Positions 8,460 through 16,715 are shown, counted from the first letter of the stretch. The stretch is 64,000 bases of DNA from Actinomycetota bacterium (GCA_029979265.1 JAPOHW010000008.1:62001-126000), one strand, 5' to 3'. Translations and numbers: made by a program. The notes: generated by a model from the letters alone, not told the origin.

Positions 8460-9422
8460 ATGACCGATCTGCGCGACATCATCATCATCGGTTCCGGTCC
8501 GGCCGGTCTCACGGCTGCGATCTACACAGCCCGTGCCAATCTCTCACCGCTCGTGCTCGAGGGCGAACCGTCCAGCACGAGTGATCAGCCGGGCGGCCAA
8601 CTGATGCTCACCACCGACGTCGAAAACTTCCCGGGATTCCCCGACGGGATCATGGGGCCCGAATTGATGATGAACTTCCGCATGCAAGCCGAGCGGTTCG
8701 GGGCTGAGATCCAGACCGTCAAGGTCTCGAGGGTCGACCTTTCCAACAGACCGTTTGGGGTTTGGATCGGCGAACCCACCGCCGACGAGCCGACCTACCA
8801 CGCCAACGCGCTCATCATTGCGACCGGTGCACAGTCGATCATGCTCGATCTCCCCAACGAGACCGAGTTGGTGGGTCATGGCCTGTCCACCTGTGCGACA
8901 TGTGACGGGTTTTTCTTCCGTGATCAGGAGATTGCTGTGGTCGGTGGTGGAGACTCGGCGCTCGAGGAAGCAACCTTTCTGAGCCGCTTTGCCAGCAAGG
9001 TCACGATCATTCATCGGCGCGACGAGCTCCGTGCATCGAAGATCATGCAGGACCGGGCCTTCAACAATCCCAAGATCGAGTTCATGTGGAACACCGTGGT
9101 CACGGAGTATCTCGGCGACAGCAAGCTCGCCGGTGTCATGGTCGAGAACGTGCAAACCGGCGAGGCTCATGAACTTCCGGTGAGCGGTCTATTCATCGCG
9201 ATCGGGCACCGACCGGGCACCGATCTCTACCGAGGACAGTTGGCCATGAAGGACAACGGGTATCTCGAGACGCGTCCCGGTCGCACGGCGACCGATGTCG
9301 ACGGCGTGTTTGCCGTTGGTGATGTCACTGACGACTACTACCGCCAAGCGATCACTGCCGCTGGATCCGGTTGTCAGGGCGCACTCGAGGCGGAGCGGTA
9401 TCTGGAGGCCCTCCACGACTAG
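8460..9422 (+). CDS. trxB: Thioredoxin reductase (NADPH)
   Basis: 320-residue flavoprotein that passes electrons from NADPH to thioredoxin. FAD-binding GSGPAGL at residues 11-17, the redox pair CATC at 145-148, the NADPH-binding GGGDSA at 162-167 and the C-terminal FAD segment GVFAVGDVTDDYYRQA are all present, so the low-molecular-weight TrxR is complete. Thioredoxin is encoded 135 bases downstream, as in Mycobacterium (Rv3913-Rv3914). A sequence GACGCGAGGAATCTCC before the ATG gives a fair ribosome site. Confidence 0.97.
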   Translation: MTDLRDIIIIGSGPAGLTAAIYTARANLSPLVLEGEPSSTSDQPGGQLMLTTDVENFPGFPDGIMGPELMMNFRMQAERFGAEIQTVKVSRVDLSNRPFGVWIGEPTADEPTYHANALIIATGAQSIMLDLPNETELVGHGLSTCATCDGFFFRDQEIAVVGGGDSALEEATFLSRFASKVTIIHRRDELRASKIMQDRAFNNPKIEFMWNTVVTEYLGDSKLAGVMVENVQTGEAHELPVSGLFIAIGHRPGTDLYRGQLAMKDNGYLETRPGRTATDVDGVFAVGDVTDDYYRQAITAAGSGCQGALEAERYLEALHD

Positions 9423-9557
9423 TGCAGCAACAACCCCGCACGACAAGTGCAGCACCGCCTCGAGGCAGTTGGGAATTTCTGATCCAGTTGCGGGTTACCC
9501 TCAGTACACCGTTCTCGGACTACGGTCCGGCGAACGTCTGCGAAAGGACCTTTCCTC

Positions 9558-9884
9558 ATGGCTGGAGCCGTCACCACCCTCTCCGACGCCACCTTCGACG
9601 AAACGATCGGTGCGTCGGACGCACCTGTTCTTGTCGACTTCTGGGCCGAATGGTGCGGCCCCTGCAAGATGATCGCGCCGATCCTCGAAGAGATTGCCGA
9701 GGAGCAAGGAGACGCGGTCACGATCGCCAAGCTCAATGTCGACGAGGCGGGTGACATCGCACGACGCTTCGAAGTCATGTCGATTCCCACGTTGATTCTG
9801 TTCCAGAACGGCGAACCGGTGAAGCGGATCGTTGGCGCCAAACCGAAGCAGGCCTTGCTCGACGACATCGCCGAGTACATCTGA
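9558..9884 (+). CDS. trxA: Thioredoxin
   Basis: 108 residues, the normal length. Active site WCGPC at residues 32-36 in the context [19 protein letters not shown]; the cis-proline segment is [14 protein letters not shown]. Reduces protein disulfides and is recycled by the TrxB encoded just upstream. An AAAGGA ribosome site lies nine bases before the ATG. The 135-base gap after trxB contains TACGGT (9521-9526), a possible own -10 box, so the gene may also be expressed separately. Followed by a strong nested hairpin. Confidence 0.97.
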   Translation: MAGAVTTLSDATFDETIGASDAPVLVDFWAEWCGPCKMIAPILEEIAEEQGDAVTIAKLNVDEAGDIARRFEVMSIPTLILFQNGEPVKRIVGAKPKQALLDDIAEYI

Positions 9885-9890
9885 CAGCCT

Positions 9891-9948
9891 CGGTTGTCGA
9901 CGCAGCGCCCCTCGACATCAGCGGGGCGAGTGGTCAGTTCGACAACCG
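9891..9948 (+). terminator. Nested inverted repeat after trxA
   Basis: Outer arms CGGTTGTCGA (9891-9900) and TCGACAACCG (9939-9948) are a perfect 10-base-pair stem. Inside it CGCCCC (9906-9911) and GGGGCG (9923-9928) form a second six-pair stem. It begins six bases after the trxA stop. No T-run follows, so it may be a non-canonical terminator, an mRNA 3' stabiliser, or a cruciform binding site. Confidence 0.5.
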
Positions 9949-10024
9949 TCAGCTCATGTCGAGACCGCCACTCTTGGCTCGGCAACAGTTCCTCCGTGGC
10001 GCGGGCCGATAGCCTCGGGTCGCC

Positions 10025-11008
10025 ATGAACGACCTGGGATTGCCGCTTCGGGAGGGGGATACCGGACCCGCGATTCGCGACCTCCATCGCCGACTCGCCG
10101 CTGCGGGTTTTTCCCCCGGCACTGACAGTGATCGATTCGACCTCGACACGGTGAACGCTGTTCGGGCCTTCCAAGCAAGCCGCCGAATCGTCGAAGACGG
10201 TTCGGTCGGTCGCCACACGTGGAACGCGCTGATCGAGGCCGACAATCGCCTCGGTGACCGAATGCTGTACCTTCGCTCACCGATGACGAGAGGTGACGAT
10301 GTCACCGATCTTCAGCAACGGTTGGGCAGCCTCGGTTTCGACGCCGGGTATGTCGACGGCATTTTTGGCCCCGACACCGAGCATGCGGTGCGGAGTTTCC
10401 AGGCCAACCAAGGGGTGACGCCGGACGGCGTCGTTGGGCCGGACACCATCGCAGCGCTGGCTCGCCTGGCAGGAAAGCGCAGCGGCGACAAGACGATCGC
10501 CGAGGTCAAGGAAGCAGAGATGTTGCGTCACAACGTGGCCGGCGTCGGAGATCGTCGAATCGTCCTCGGGGAAACGGGTGGACTTCCCACCCTCGTCGAC
10601 GCCCTCGCCCGTCGGCTTCGTCTCGACGGAGCCGAGATTCTGACCTTGCATCACCCTGATCTGTCGAAGCATGCCCGAACCGCGAACGACTGGGCGGGCA
10701 CTGTGTACATGGGGCTCGCACTGGCCGACGACGAGTATTCGATCGCCTACTTTCAGACCGAGGGCTTCGTTTCGGCGGGCGGTCAAGGCCTTGCCAGGCA
10801 TGCCAGTCGACGGGTCGCAGAGGTGTTGCAGACCGACCACCCACCAGTCGGGATGCGCTTGCCGATCCTGCGCGAGACACGGATGCCCGCCATCTGGTGT
10901 CGAGTGGGACATCCCACCAACGTCGTCGAGAAGGGACCGTCACTTGCGGCTGCGCTGCACAGCGCGCTGCTCACCTGGTGTAGCGAACCTCTCGACCCGA
11001 CGGACTGA
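10025..11008 (+). CDS. cwlM: CwlM-like protein: two peptidoglycan-binding domains plus a pseudo-amidase domain
   Basis: 327 residues, no signal peptide. Two PG_binding_1 repeats: GDTGPAIRDLHRRLAAAGF at about 12-30 and GDDVTDLQQRLGSLGFDAGY at about 90-109, each ending in a 'VGxxTW/IxAL' turn. The rest follows the Amidase_3 (N-acetylmuramoyl-L-alanine amidase) fold, but every zinc ligand is replaced: the GHGG histidine region reads LGETGG, the SIHAN region reads ALADDE, and the final catalytic Glu of 'PaxLVExGF' reads PAIWCRVGHPTN. In mycobacteria CwlM (same place, Rv3915) is reported as a cytoplasmic activator of MurA and not an enzyme. This copy is an even clearer non-enzyme. Converges on parB. 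Confidence 0.82.
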   Translation: MNDLGLPLREGDTGPAIRDLHRRLAAAGFSPGTDSDRFDLDTVNAVRAFQASRRIVEDGSVGRHTWNALIEADNRLGDRMLYLRSPMTRGDDVTDLQQRLGSLGFDAGYVDGIFGPDTEHAVRSFQANQGVTPDGVVGPDTIAALARLAGKRSGDKTIAEVKEAEMLRHNVAGVGDRRIVLGETGGLPTLVDALARRLRLDGAEILTLHHPDLSKHARTANDWAGTVYMGLALADDEYSIAYFQTEGFVSAGGQGLARHASRRVAEVLQTDHPPVGMRLPILRETRMPAIWCRVGHPTNVVEKGPSLAAALHSALLTWCSEPLDPTD

Positions 11009-11083
11009 CCCAGGGTTCCACCCTCACCCTCAGTCCTGTTCCCTCACCCTGACTCAGTGCTCTCGACGACCATGTACAACAAA

Positions 11084-11101
11084 GTGTGACATATGTCACA
11101 C
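11084..11101. promoter_or_regulatory. 18-base perfect palindrome, CRP-like site
   Basis: GTGTGACATATGTCACAC reads the same on both strands and contains TGTGA-N6-TCACA, the consensus of CRP/FNR-family regulators including actinobacterial Crp. It lies between the convergent ends of cwlM and parB, one base beyond the parB stop, where no promoter is expected. Confidence 0.5.
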
Positions 11102-11102
11102 C

Positions 11103-12011
11103 TCAGTACACGACAGTCCCTGGAGGACTGATGACCCGATAGATCCGCTCGAGGTCATCCAGGTCGGCGAACTGCACGACAAGCTTCCCTGGACCCTTGC
11201 CGAGTTGCACCTTGACTCGGGTCTCCAGCCGGGCCGCCAAGAGCTCCTCCAATTCGAGAATGCCGGCATCGGGGACCGCTGACCCCGAGCGAGCAGGCGA
11301 TGTTTCGTCCGCCTGACCGTTGTCCCCTTCCTCGACAGCCTCACCGACGTCGTCATCACGAACCAGCGCTTCGAGCTCACGGACGGTAAGTCCCTCGGCA
11401 ACCACTTGTTGTGCCAGCCGTTCCTGCTCGGTTCGATCAGGCGTTGCCAGCAGTGCCCGTGCATGACCCGCAGAGAGTTGACCCTCGATCACGAGTCGTT
11501 GGACGGAGCCCGGCAACTGCAGCAGTCGAATCGTGTTCGCAACCGCAGATCGGCTCCGCCCCACCCGGCTGGCAACCTGCGCCTGCGTCATGCCGAAGTC
11601 TTCCATCAGTTGCTGGTAGGCCGCAGCCTCCTCGAGGGCATTGAGATCTTGTCGATGAAGATTCTCGACCACGGCGGATTCGAGCGCTGACACGTCGTCT
11701 GCACTGCGAACAATGGCAGGAATCACTGGCAAGCCCGCTCGTTTGGCCGCTCGCCACCGCCGCTCCCCCGCGATCAGTTCGTAGCCATCATCAGCCTCTC
11801 GCACAATGATTGGCTGAATGACACCAACCTCACTGATCGAGGCCGCCAGTGATGTCAGTGTTTCCTCGTCGAAATGATCCCGAGGTTGGTATCGATTGGG
11901 TCGAACCAGCGTGATGTCAACCTCGCGAAACGCTCCCGTCTCCCCTTCCACATCGGCCGGGATGAGTGAACTCAGTCCCTTTCCGAGCCCACTACGCCTC
12001 GTCGCTGACAC
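11103..12011 (-). CDS. parB: Chromosome-partitioning protein ParB
   Basis: 302 residues. CTP-dependent DNA clamp that loads at parS and spreads. Begins SATRRSGLGKGLSSLIP, the ParA-contacting N-terminal motif, from GTG 12011, which overlaps the end of parA by 20 bases; the longer frame runs inside parA. NRYQPRDHFDEE and GYELIAGERRWRAAKRAGL are the CTP-binding boxes (GERRxRA). The helix-turn-helix is MTQAQVASRVGRSRSAVANT. A 50-residue acidic linker precedes the C-terminal dimerisation domain ending VVQFADLDDLERIYRVI. Two parS sites are nearby. Confidence 0.96.
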   Translation of the reverse strand: MSATRRSGLGKGLSSLIPADVEGETGAFREVDITLVRPNRYQPRDHFDEETLTSLAASISEVGVIQPIIVREADDGYELIAGERRWRAAKRAGLPVIPAIVRSADDVSALESAVVENLHRQDLNALEEAAAYQQLMEDFGMTQAQVASRVGRSRSAVANTIRLLQLPGSVQRLVIEGQLSAGHARALLATPDRTEQERLAQQVVAEGLTVRELEALVRDDDVGEAVEEGDNGQADETSPARSGSAVPDAGILELEELLAARLETRVKVQLGKGPGKLVVQFADLDDLERIYRVISPPGTVVY

Positions 12012-12783
12012 CGAGAATCTCCTTTGCCAGGTCCCGATATGCGGTGGCACCTCGGGACAATGGGTCGAATACCGTAATCGGTTGGCCGAAACTTGGAGCC
12101 TCGCTCAACCGAACAGTTCGGGGAATCACATGACGCATCACCTTGTCTCCGAAATGCTCACGCACCTCGTCTGCTACCTGCCCCGACAGTTTGGTGCGCG
12201 CATCGAACATGACGAGCACGATCGTGCTCAGCACCAAGTCCGGATTCAGGTTCCGTGTCACCAGATCAACATTGCGAATCAACTGACCAAGGCCCTCGAG
12301 TGCGTAGTACTCCGTCTGGATCGGCACGAGTACTTCGGTCGCCGCTGTCAAACCATTGATCGTGAGGAGACCCAACGACGGCGGGCAGTCGATCAAAACG
12401 ATGTCGTAGTCATCAGCGACCGAGGCGATAGCCTCCTTCAGCTTTTGCTCCCGTGAGAAGGCTGGGACCAGTTCGATCTCTGCTCCTGCCAGGTCGAGAC
12501 TTGCTGGCGCCACGTAGAGATTCTTGACCGCTACCGGTTCGATCACATCCTCCATCGGGACGCCTTGCAGCAAAACGTCATACAGGGAATGATCGAGTTG
12601 ACGCGGATTCAAGCCAAGCCCGGTACTGGCGTTCGCTTGCGGATCGAGATCGACGATCAGGACACGATTTCCCAACTCCGCAAAGCAGGCCCCAAGATTG
12701 ACGGTTGTCGTCGTCTTTCCGACACCTCCCTTCTGGTTGGCGACCGCAAAAATGCGCGGTTCGTCCATGGTGGCATCGCCCAC
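11992..12783 (-). CDS. parA: Chromosome-partitioning ATPase ParA
   Basis: 263 residues. Deviant Walker A KGGVGKTTT at about 18-26, Walker A' VLIVDLDPQANAS and Walker B DYDIVLIDCPPSLG identify a ParA/Soj ATPase that moves ParB-parS complexes over the nucleoid. Start set at GTG 12783 because an AAAGGAGA ribosome site ends five bases before it; ATG 12768 is possible and the frame is open back to 12852. A parS site lies just upstream (12853-12866), between rsmG and parA. Confidence 0.95.
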   Translation of the reverse strand: MGDATMDEPRIFAVANQKGGVGKTTTTVNLGACFAELGNRVLIVDLDPQANASTGLGLNPRQLDHSLYDVLLQGVPMEDVIEPVAVKNLYVAPASLDLAGAEIELVPAFSREQKLKEAIASVADDYDIVLIDCPPSLGLLTINGLTAATEVLVPIQTEYYALEGLGQLIRNVDLVTRNLNPDLVLSTIVLVMFDARTKLSGQVADEVREHFGDKVMRHVIPRTVRLSEAPSFGQPITVFDPLSRGATAYRDLAKEILGVSDEA

Positions 12784-12852
12784 GGCGTCTCCTTTGCAGT
12801 AGAGGAGAGTATGTTCGCCGCTTTCACAGACGAGGTCAAGGACCCTCTCCAT

Positions 12853-12866
12853 GTTTCACGTGGAAC
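12853..12866. promoter_or_regulatory. parS site 1
   Basis: GTTTCACGTGGAAC, one mismatch from the palindromic parS core GTTTCACGTGAAAC bound by ParB. It lies in the 95-base interval between the rsmG stop and the parA start. Confidence 0.85.
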
Positions 12867-12878
12867 GCGCTGCGTCGC

Positions 12879-13526
12879 TCAGATCAGTGGCTTCCGCGCG
12901 CGCACTGCGCTGCGACGGGGGTACGACCAGGGCAGTTCATCCGTTACGGCGACTGTCACAAATGTCCCTCGAGAACCAGAGGTGATCGTGGCAGCCTCGA
13001 CGCCGGCGATGTTCTCACCCAGGCGGCGCCACTCAGCGGCCTGATCCTGACGGCAGGAAACGACCGCGACGCCACCTCTCGCAACACAGGGAAGCACCAA
13101 CTCTGCGGTCTCGGCAGGCTCGGCCAACAGCCGCGCCACGACCACCTCATAGGACGAGCGGTGGGTGCTCTCATGGGCAAGTTCGTCCAACTGACCATGC
13201 ACGACACGAACCCGATCAGCGAGCTCCAACGCCCGGACTGCAGCCCGAGCATGGTCGAGACGGCGGTCCGAGCTGTCGACGAGCACCAGTTCCGCCATCG
13301 GAAGCTGACAGGCAAGCAGGACACCTGGAATTCCGGGACCAGTCCCCGCATCGAGAATACGGCCGTTCCACGTGGAACAATCGGCTCCAAACGCGGAGCA
13401 CACCGCCAGGGTGAACCCGGCGGTGTGCTCCCACAATTCTTCGATGCTGGCCTTTCCCAGCGCTCCCACTCGACGGGCGGGCCCCCACGCCTCGTCGAGG
13501 GACGCCGCTAATGCATCACTCAGCAT
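12879..13526 (-). CDS. rsmG: 16S rRNA (guanine-527-N7)-methyltransferase RsmG
   Basis: 215 residues from ATG 13526, which overlaps the jag stop by 11 bases. The SAM-binding motif GRILDAGTGPGIPGVLLA is at about 55-72, and LVLVDSSDRRLDHARAAV supplies the acidic strand 2. RsmG (GidB) methylates G527 of 16S rRNA; loss gives low-level streptomycin resistance in mycobacteria. Second gene of the conserved parA-rsmG-jag-yidC order. Unusually, a perfect parS site lies inside the reading frame at 13365-13378. Confidence 0.95.
   Translation of the reverse strand: MLSDALAASLDEAWGPARRVGALGKASIEELWEHTAGFTLAVCSAFGADCSTWNGRILDAGTGPGIPGVLLACQLPMAELVLVDSSDRRLDHARAAVRALELADRVRVVHGQLDELAHESTHRSSYEVVVARLLAEPAETAELVLPCVARGGVAVVSCRQDQAAEWRRLGENIAGVEAATITSGSRGTFVTVAVTDELPWSYPRRSAVRARKPLI
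13365..13378. promoter_or_regulatory. parS site 2, inside rsmG
   Basis: GTTCCACGTGGAAC, a perfect palindrome and a known parS variant, 512 bases from parS site 1. Confidence 0.85.
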
Positions 13527-14436
13527 CACCAGCTGGAACAATGATAACTCGCCGAGTCGGCTCTTCGCCCTCCGATGTGGTTTCCACACCCTGCTCTTCC
13601 GCAATCGTGTCATGCACGATTTTTCGATCTGCGCCGCCCATCGGGTCCAGAGCACGGGGCGTTCCATCACTCCGAACTGCCGCAGCCTGCTCGCGACAGA
13701 ACGACGCAAGGGCCTCTGCTCGACGAGCCTTCAGGCCACCAATATCAATCCTGATGCGACCGTCGCGACTTGTTCCATGACGCTGCAGCACGGTCCGGAC
13801 GAGATCATCGACTGCCATAGCCGTTCCACCTCGAGGACCGATCATTCGACCGAGATTGTGGCCACTAACGGTAATCCGGATCTCGTCGTCGCTCACATCC
13901 TCACGAGCAAAGGACACTGTTGCGCCCATCACCTCCGCTAGGCCGCTCACGAACTGCTCGGCGAGATCAGCCTGCTGGGGGAGTGGCATCGATGGTTCAT
14001 CGCTCATCTTCACGCTCTTTTCTTGCTTCTTTTCGGTCTTCTGCTTGCCGTTTCGGTCATCCGGCTGTTTCGACGAATGATCGGTGTCCCTGGTCGGTTC
14101 GGTTCGCCGAGAGGTGCCTTCGCCCGCATCATCACGAGCTGTGTTGCCGTCTCCCGGAGACTCTCCCCTGTTTCGCTGACGATGTCCAGCCTTCCCGGTG
14201 CGCCCCTGGGAGTTTCCTGAACGACCCCGTTTGCGGCGCCGGTCGTCCTTCGCTCTCGGAGTCGTGGGTCGGACCCGGGCACGAACCCGAGCATCTTCCT
14301 TGACTCGGCCGAAAAGGCCGGTTCGTGCTTCGGTGACAATCTCGAATTCTGCTTCGTCCCCGTGCACGCCGAGGGCGTCCAATGCTGCTTCTTTTGCCTC
14401 TTCGACCGACTTGGCGGTCTTCTCCACCCATTCCAT
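13516..14436 (-). CDS. jag: Jag/KhpB (EloR) RNA-binding protein
   Basis: 306 residues in three parts. The Jag_N domain (about 1-52) has GLFGRVKEDARVRARV, the usual 'G(l/f)xGxxxxxAxV' box. A long basic and polar linker (55-145) is rich in Arg, Lys and Gly. The KH domain carries GHNLGRMIGPRGG, the GxxG loop; the R3H domain has RALDPMGGADRKIVHDTIAE and ends SEGEEPTRRVIIVP. Binds RNA and is linked to cell-wall elongation control in other bacteria. Co-directional with yidC, 47 bases away. Confidence 0.93.
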   Translation of the reverse strand: MEWVEKTAKSVEEAKEAALDALGVHGDEAEFEIVTEARTGLFGRVKEDARVRARVRPTTPRAKDDRRRKRGRSGNSQGRTGKAGHRQRNRGESPGDGNTARDDAGEGTSRRTEPTRDTDHSSKQPDDRNGKQKTEKKQEKSVKMSDEPSMPLPQQADLAEQFVSGLAEVMGATVSFAREDVSDDEIRITVSGHNLGRMIGPRGGTAMAVDDLVRTVLQRHGTSRDGRIRIDIGGLKARRAEALASFCREQAAAVRSDGTPRALDPMGGADRKIVHDTIAEEQGVETTSEGEEPTRRVIIVPAGDAE

Positions 14437-14483
14437 GGGATTCCTTCTCTTTTCTCGCTGAGCGTCGCGTAGATGAGGCGAGC

Positions 14484-15572
14484 TCAGCGCTTGCGTTTGT
14501 CGTTCTGGGTCCCGGGCTTGGTTACCCGGCCTCCACCGGTGCCATGACGGGTTGGCGCGCGTCCTGTTCGACCTGCACCAGTTCCTTTGGCTCGAGCCGC
14601 CGGTTTCCCACCCTTCTTTCCTTGAGCAGCGTTTCGTTTCGGTGTTGACTGACCCTTTTTCTCTGTGGTTCGCCCACCAGACCCCTTCGTCGTGCGACTG
14701 GATTCGGAGTTCGAGGCTTCTTCACGCGAGCGTCGAGCTTGCGCACCAAGACTGTCTTCACCCTTGTAGAGCGATTGTGTGATGTAGCCCTGTTGCCCGA
14801 TCCGGTACAGGTTGCTCACCACGAAATAGATGACGAGTGCAGCTGGCATGGTCAAAGAAAAGACCGGAAGCATCCACGGCAAAATCTTCATGATCATTTC
14901 TTGCTGCGGATTGATCTGGGCACCTGTATTCCGGCCGCGGATTTGCCGCTGTTGATAAAGACTGGAGATCAACACGATCACGATCAGCACGAAGTAGGGG
15001 AGTGCCCCTACGATGCTCTCACCCGCTGCTTCCAGTGGTGTTCGGGACAGATCGATCGAAATGAAATCCATCTCAGTCGTACCGGACGTCAGGTCTCGAT
15101 ACATCTCGCTGTCGGCCGGCAGGTTCTCCGGATCGAAGGGAAGATCAGGATTGCCGAGTGGCGAGATCCCGCCTGCGTCTGTGCCGCTTCCTGCAGTCCA
15201 TCCTGCCTGGAGACCGAAATCGGTCACGCGTCGAGTGATGCCTTGCACCACGCGGAAGAGAACCAAGAAAACGGGGAGTTGGACGAGCAAGGGGAGGCAT
15301 CCACCCAACGGATTGATGTTGTTCTCTTGGTAGAACGCCATCAACTCTTCGTTCATCTTCTGCCGGTCATCCTTGTATCGGTTCTGGATGGCCTTCAGTT
15401 CTGGCTGCAACCGTTGCATCTGCAACATCGACCGAGTGCTCTTCAACGTCAACGGTGTCACGACCACCATCACCGCCAGGGTCAGGCACATGACTGCGAA
15501 TCCGTAGGACGGATAGACGTCGTAGAAGAACGCAAGTGTCGACGCGATCAGATCAAAAAACAGATCGAACAT
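14484..15572 (-). CDS. yidC: Membrane protein insertase YidC/Oxa1
   Basis: 362 residues, five-helix Gram-positive type. Helix 1 (YGFAVMCLTLAVMVVVTPLT) is followed by the cytoplasmic hairpin QMQRLQPELKAIQNRYKDDR and then INPLGGCLPLLVQLPVFLVL. An extended outer loop of about 70 residues separates helices 2 and 3. After the final helix (PAALVIYFVVSNLYRIGQQG) comes a ~95-residue, strongly basic Lys/Arg/Gly tail of the kind that contacts ribosomes. ATG 15572 shares its A with the yidD TGA, so it is translationally coupled to yidD. Confidence 0.96.
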   Translation of the reverse strand: MFDLFFDLIASTLAFFYDVYPSYGFAVMCLTLAVMVVVTPLTLKSTRSMLQMQRLQPELKAIQNRYKDDRQKMNEELMAFYQENNINPLGGCLPLLVQLPVFLVLFRVVQGITRRVTDFGLQAGWTAGSGTDAGGISPLGNPDLPFDPENLPADSEMYRDLTSGTTEMDFISIDLSRTPLEAAGESIVGALPYFVLIVIVLISSLYQQRQIRGRNTGAQINPQQEMIMKILPWMLPVFSLTMPAALVIYFVVSNLYRIGQQGYITQSLYKGEDSLGAQARRSREEASNSESSRTTKGSGGRTTEKKGQSTPKRNAAQGKKGGKPAARAKGTGAGRTGRAPTRHGTGGGRVTKPGTQNDKRKR

Positions 15573-15802
15573 CAGTGCTCCTGAGACAACGGTACGGGGT
15601 CATAGCCGCAATTACCCCATGGATGACAGCGGCAGAGTCGGCGTGCGGCATACCAGCCTCCGCGGATCGCCCCGTGGGATTCGAGCGCTTCCACGGCGTA
15701 GACCGAACACGTCGGGGTGTATCGGCATGGCGAAGGCCGCCCGGCGGCGAGTCGCTGGTAGCACTGTGCTCCTGCCCTGAGCAGTCGGGCCGCGCGGCTC
15801 AT
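15572..15802 (-). CDS. yidD: Membrane protein insertion efficiency factor YidD
   Basis: 76 residues. The conserved core [19 protein letters not shown], then [20 protein letters not shown] with its cysteine-rich end, is complete. Helps YidC insert membrane proteins. Its ATG overlaps the rnpA TGA (ATGA) and its own TGA overlaps the yidC ATG. Confidence 0.95.
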   Translation of the reverse strand: MSRAARLLRAGAQCYQRLAAGRPSPCRYTPTCSVYAVEALESHGAIRGGWYAARRLCRCHPWGNCGYDPVPLSQEH

Positions 15803-16158
15803 GAACGATCTCCATCCAGATCCTGGCTCGCCATGCCGGAGGAACGTTGCATCAAATCAGCCATCGTGGTGCGCAGTTTGGCATGCGACCAGTCGGTCAG
15901 TGGTGCGCTCACTCGAACGAGGTGGTTGCCTCCGGGAAGATCAGCCTCGTTGTCGAGTTCGGCCAGCACCGCTCGTAGCCGGCGCCGCAGTCGGTTTCTC
16001 ACGACAGCCGAACCTACCGAGCGCGGAATCGCGTACCCGATACGGACCCGTTGTGAGAAATCGACACAGCTCACCAGTCGCACTGGCCCTCGTCCCGTCC
16101 GAGTTCCGCGAGCGTGCAACTCGGCAAAGGTCGGACGGCCCGAAAGCCGTTCGATCAT
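15799..16158 (-). CDS. rnpA: Ribonuclease P protein component
   Basis: 119 residues from ATG 16158, which overlaps the rpmH stop as ATGA; a longer open frame runs across rpmH and is not used. Protein subunit that helps RNase P RNA bind pre-tRNA. The RNR signature is present in [18 protein letters not shown], preceded by [17 protein letters not shown] terminus ([18 protein letters not shown]) is normal for the family. Confidence 0.95.
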   Translation of the reverse strand: MIERLSGRPTFAELHARGTRTGRGPVRLVSCVDFSQRVRIGYAIPRSVGSAVVRNRLRRRLRAVLAELDNEADLPGGNHLVRVSAPLTDWSHAKLRTTMADLMQRSSGMASQDLDGDRS

Positions 16159-16289
16159 GCCGACAAACGAGCGCGGCCCTTCTGGCGACGCGATCGGATG
16201 ACAGCTCGGCCACCGCGTGTGCTCATACGACTCCGAAACCCGTGCTTCTTGGCTCGTTTCCGAACATTGGGTTGATACGGGCGCTTCAT
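16155..16289 (-). CDS. rpmH: Ribosomal protein bL34
   Basis: 44 residues, [20 protein letters not shown] then [20 protein letters not shown] and a short end. Matches bL34 throughout; the usual Thr4 is Pro and Asn9 is Val. A strong ribosome site GGAGGAG ends four bases before the ATG. First gene of the coupled rpmH-rnpA-yidD-yidC set, each overlapping the next. Confidence 0.96.
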   Translation of the reverse strand: MKRPYQPNVRKRAKKHGFRSRMSTRGGRAVIRSRRQKGRARLSA

Positions 16290-16392
16290 AACTCCTCCAG
16301 ACCGCATGGGCCAAAGCCACACGGAGACAACGAATGCTTGGGGATCGGGTACTCCGACACAGAGGGGGGCACACCGGACCCTTCAGGGCATC

Positions 16393-16421
16393 ACGCTACG
16401 GTTGCGAACCTGCTCCACCAA
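16393..16421 (-). promoter_or_regulatory. Candidate rpmH operon promoter
   Basis: On the minus strand TTGGTG (16421-16416), 17 bases, TAGCGT (16398-16393). Transcription would start near 16386, giving a leader of about 97 bases before rpmH. Confidence 0.55.
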
Positions 16422-16581
16422 CACGCGTGGACGCCGCTCCACGGCTGTCTGTGTCGCCGGTCGAGCAGGATTCTCGGACTCACATCAAACAACATTCATG
16501 GCATTTCATGTTTCACCGGTGTCATTTGCAACCGAGAAAACGCCGCTGAGCAGGGGGTTTGCGTCGTTTCTGGGACGTGAT

Positions 16582-16609
16582 TTGCGGACTGACTTCCTGT
16601 TGCTATGTT
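16582..16609 (+). promoter_or_regulatory. Candidate dnaA promoter
   Basis: TTGCGG (16582-16587), 16 bases, TATGTT (16604-16609). The leader to dnaA would be about 125 bases and includes the T-loop inverted repeat and the two DnaA boxes, consistent with self-repression by DnaA. Confidence 0.5.
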
Positions 16610-16642
16610 CGCCGCTCTAGCGGAGGGGTCACGGGTCTTCCT

Positions 16643-16662
16643 GCACATGTTTTTTCATGTGC
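16643..16662. repeat. 7-base inverted repeat with T6 loop
   Basis: GCACATG, six T, CATGTGC. It stands between the candidate dnaA promoter and the DnaA boxes. On the minus strand the loop is A6. Confidence 0.6.
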
Positions 16663-16695
16663 TGCTCCTGCTTCCTCCAAATCGAACCGAGGCCG

Positions 16696-16715
16696 TTCTC
16701 CACACCTGTGGATGA
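16696..16715. promoter_or_regulatory. Inverted pair of DnaA boxes before dnaA
   Basis: TTCTCCACA (16696-16704) and, on the other strand, TCATCCACA (16715-16707), separated by two bases. Each differs by one base from TTATCCACA. Sited 27 bases before the dnaA start. Confidence 0.65.

Noticed and set aside
12768-12852. ParA start at 12852
   Set aside because: The extra residues have no family match and would cover parS site 1; the AAAGGAGA site points to GTG 12783.
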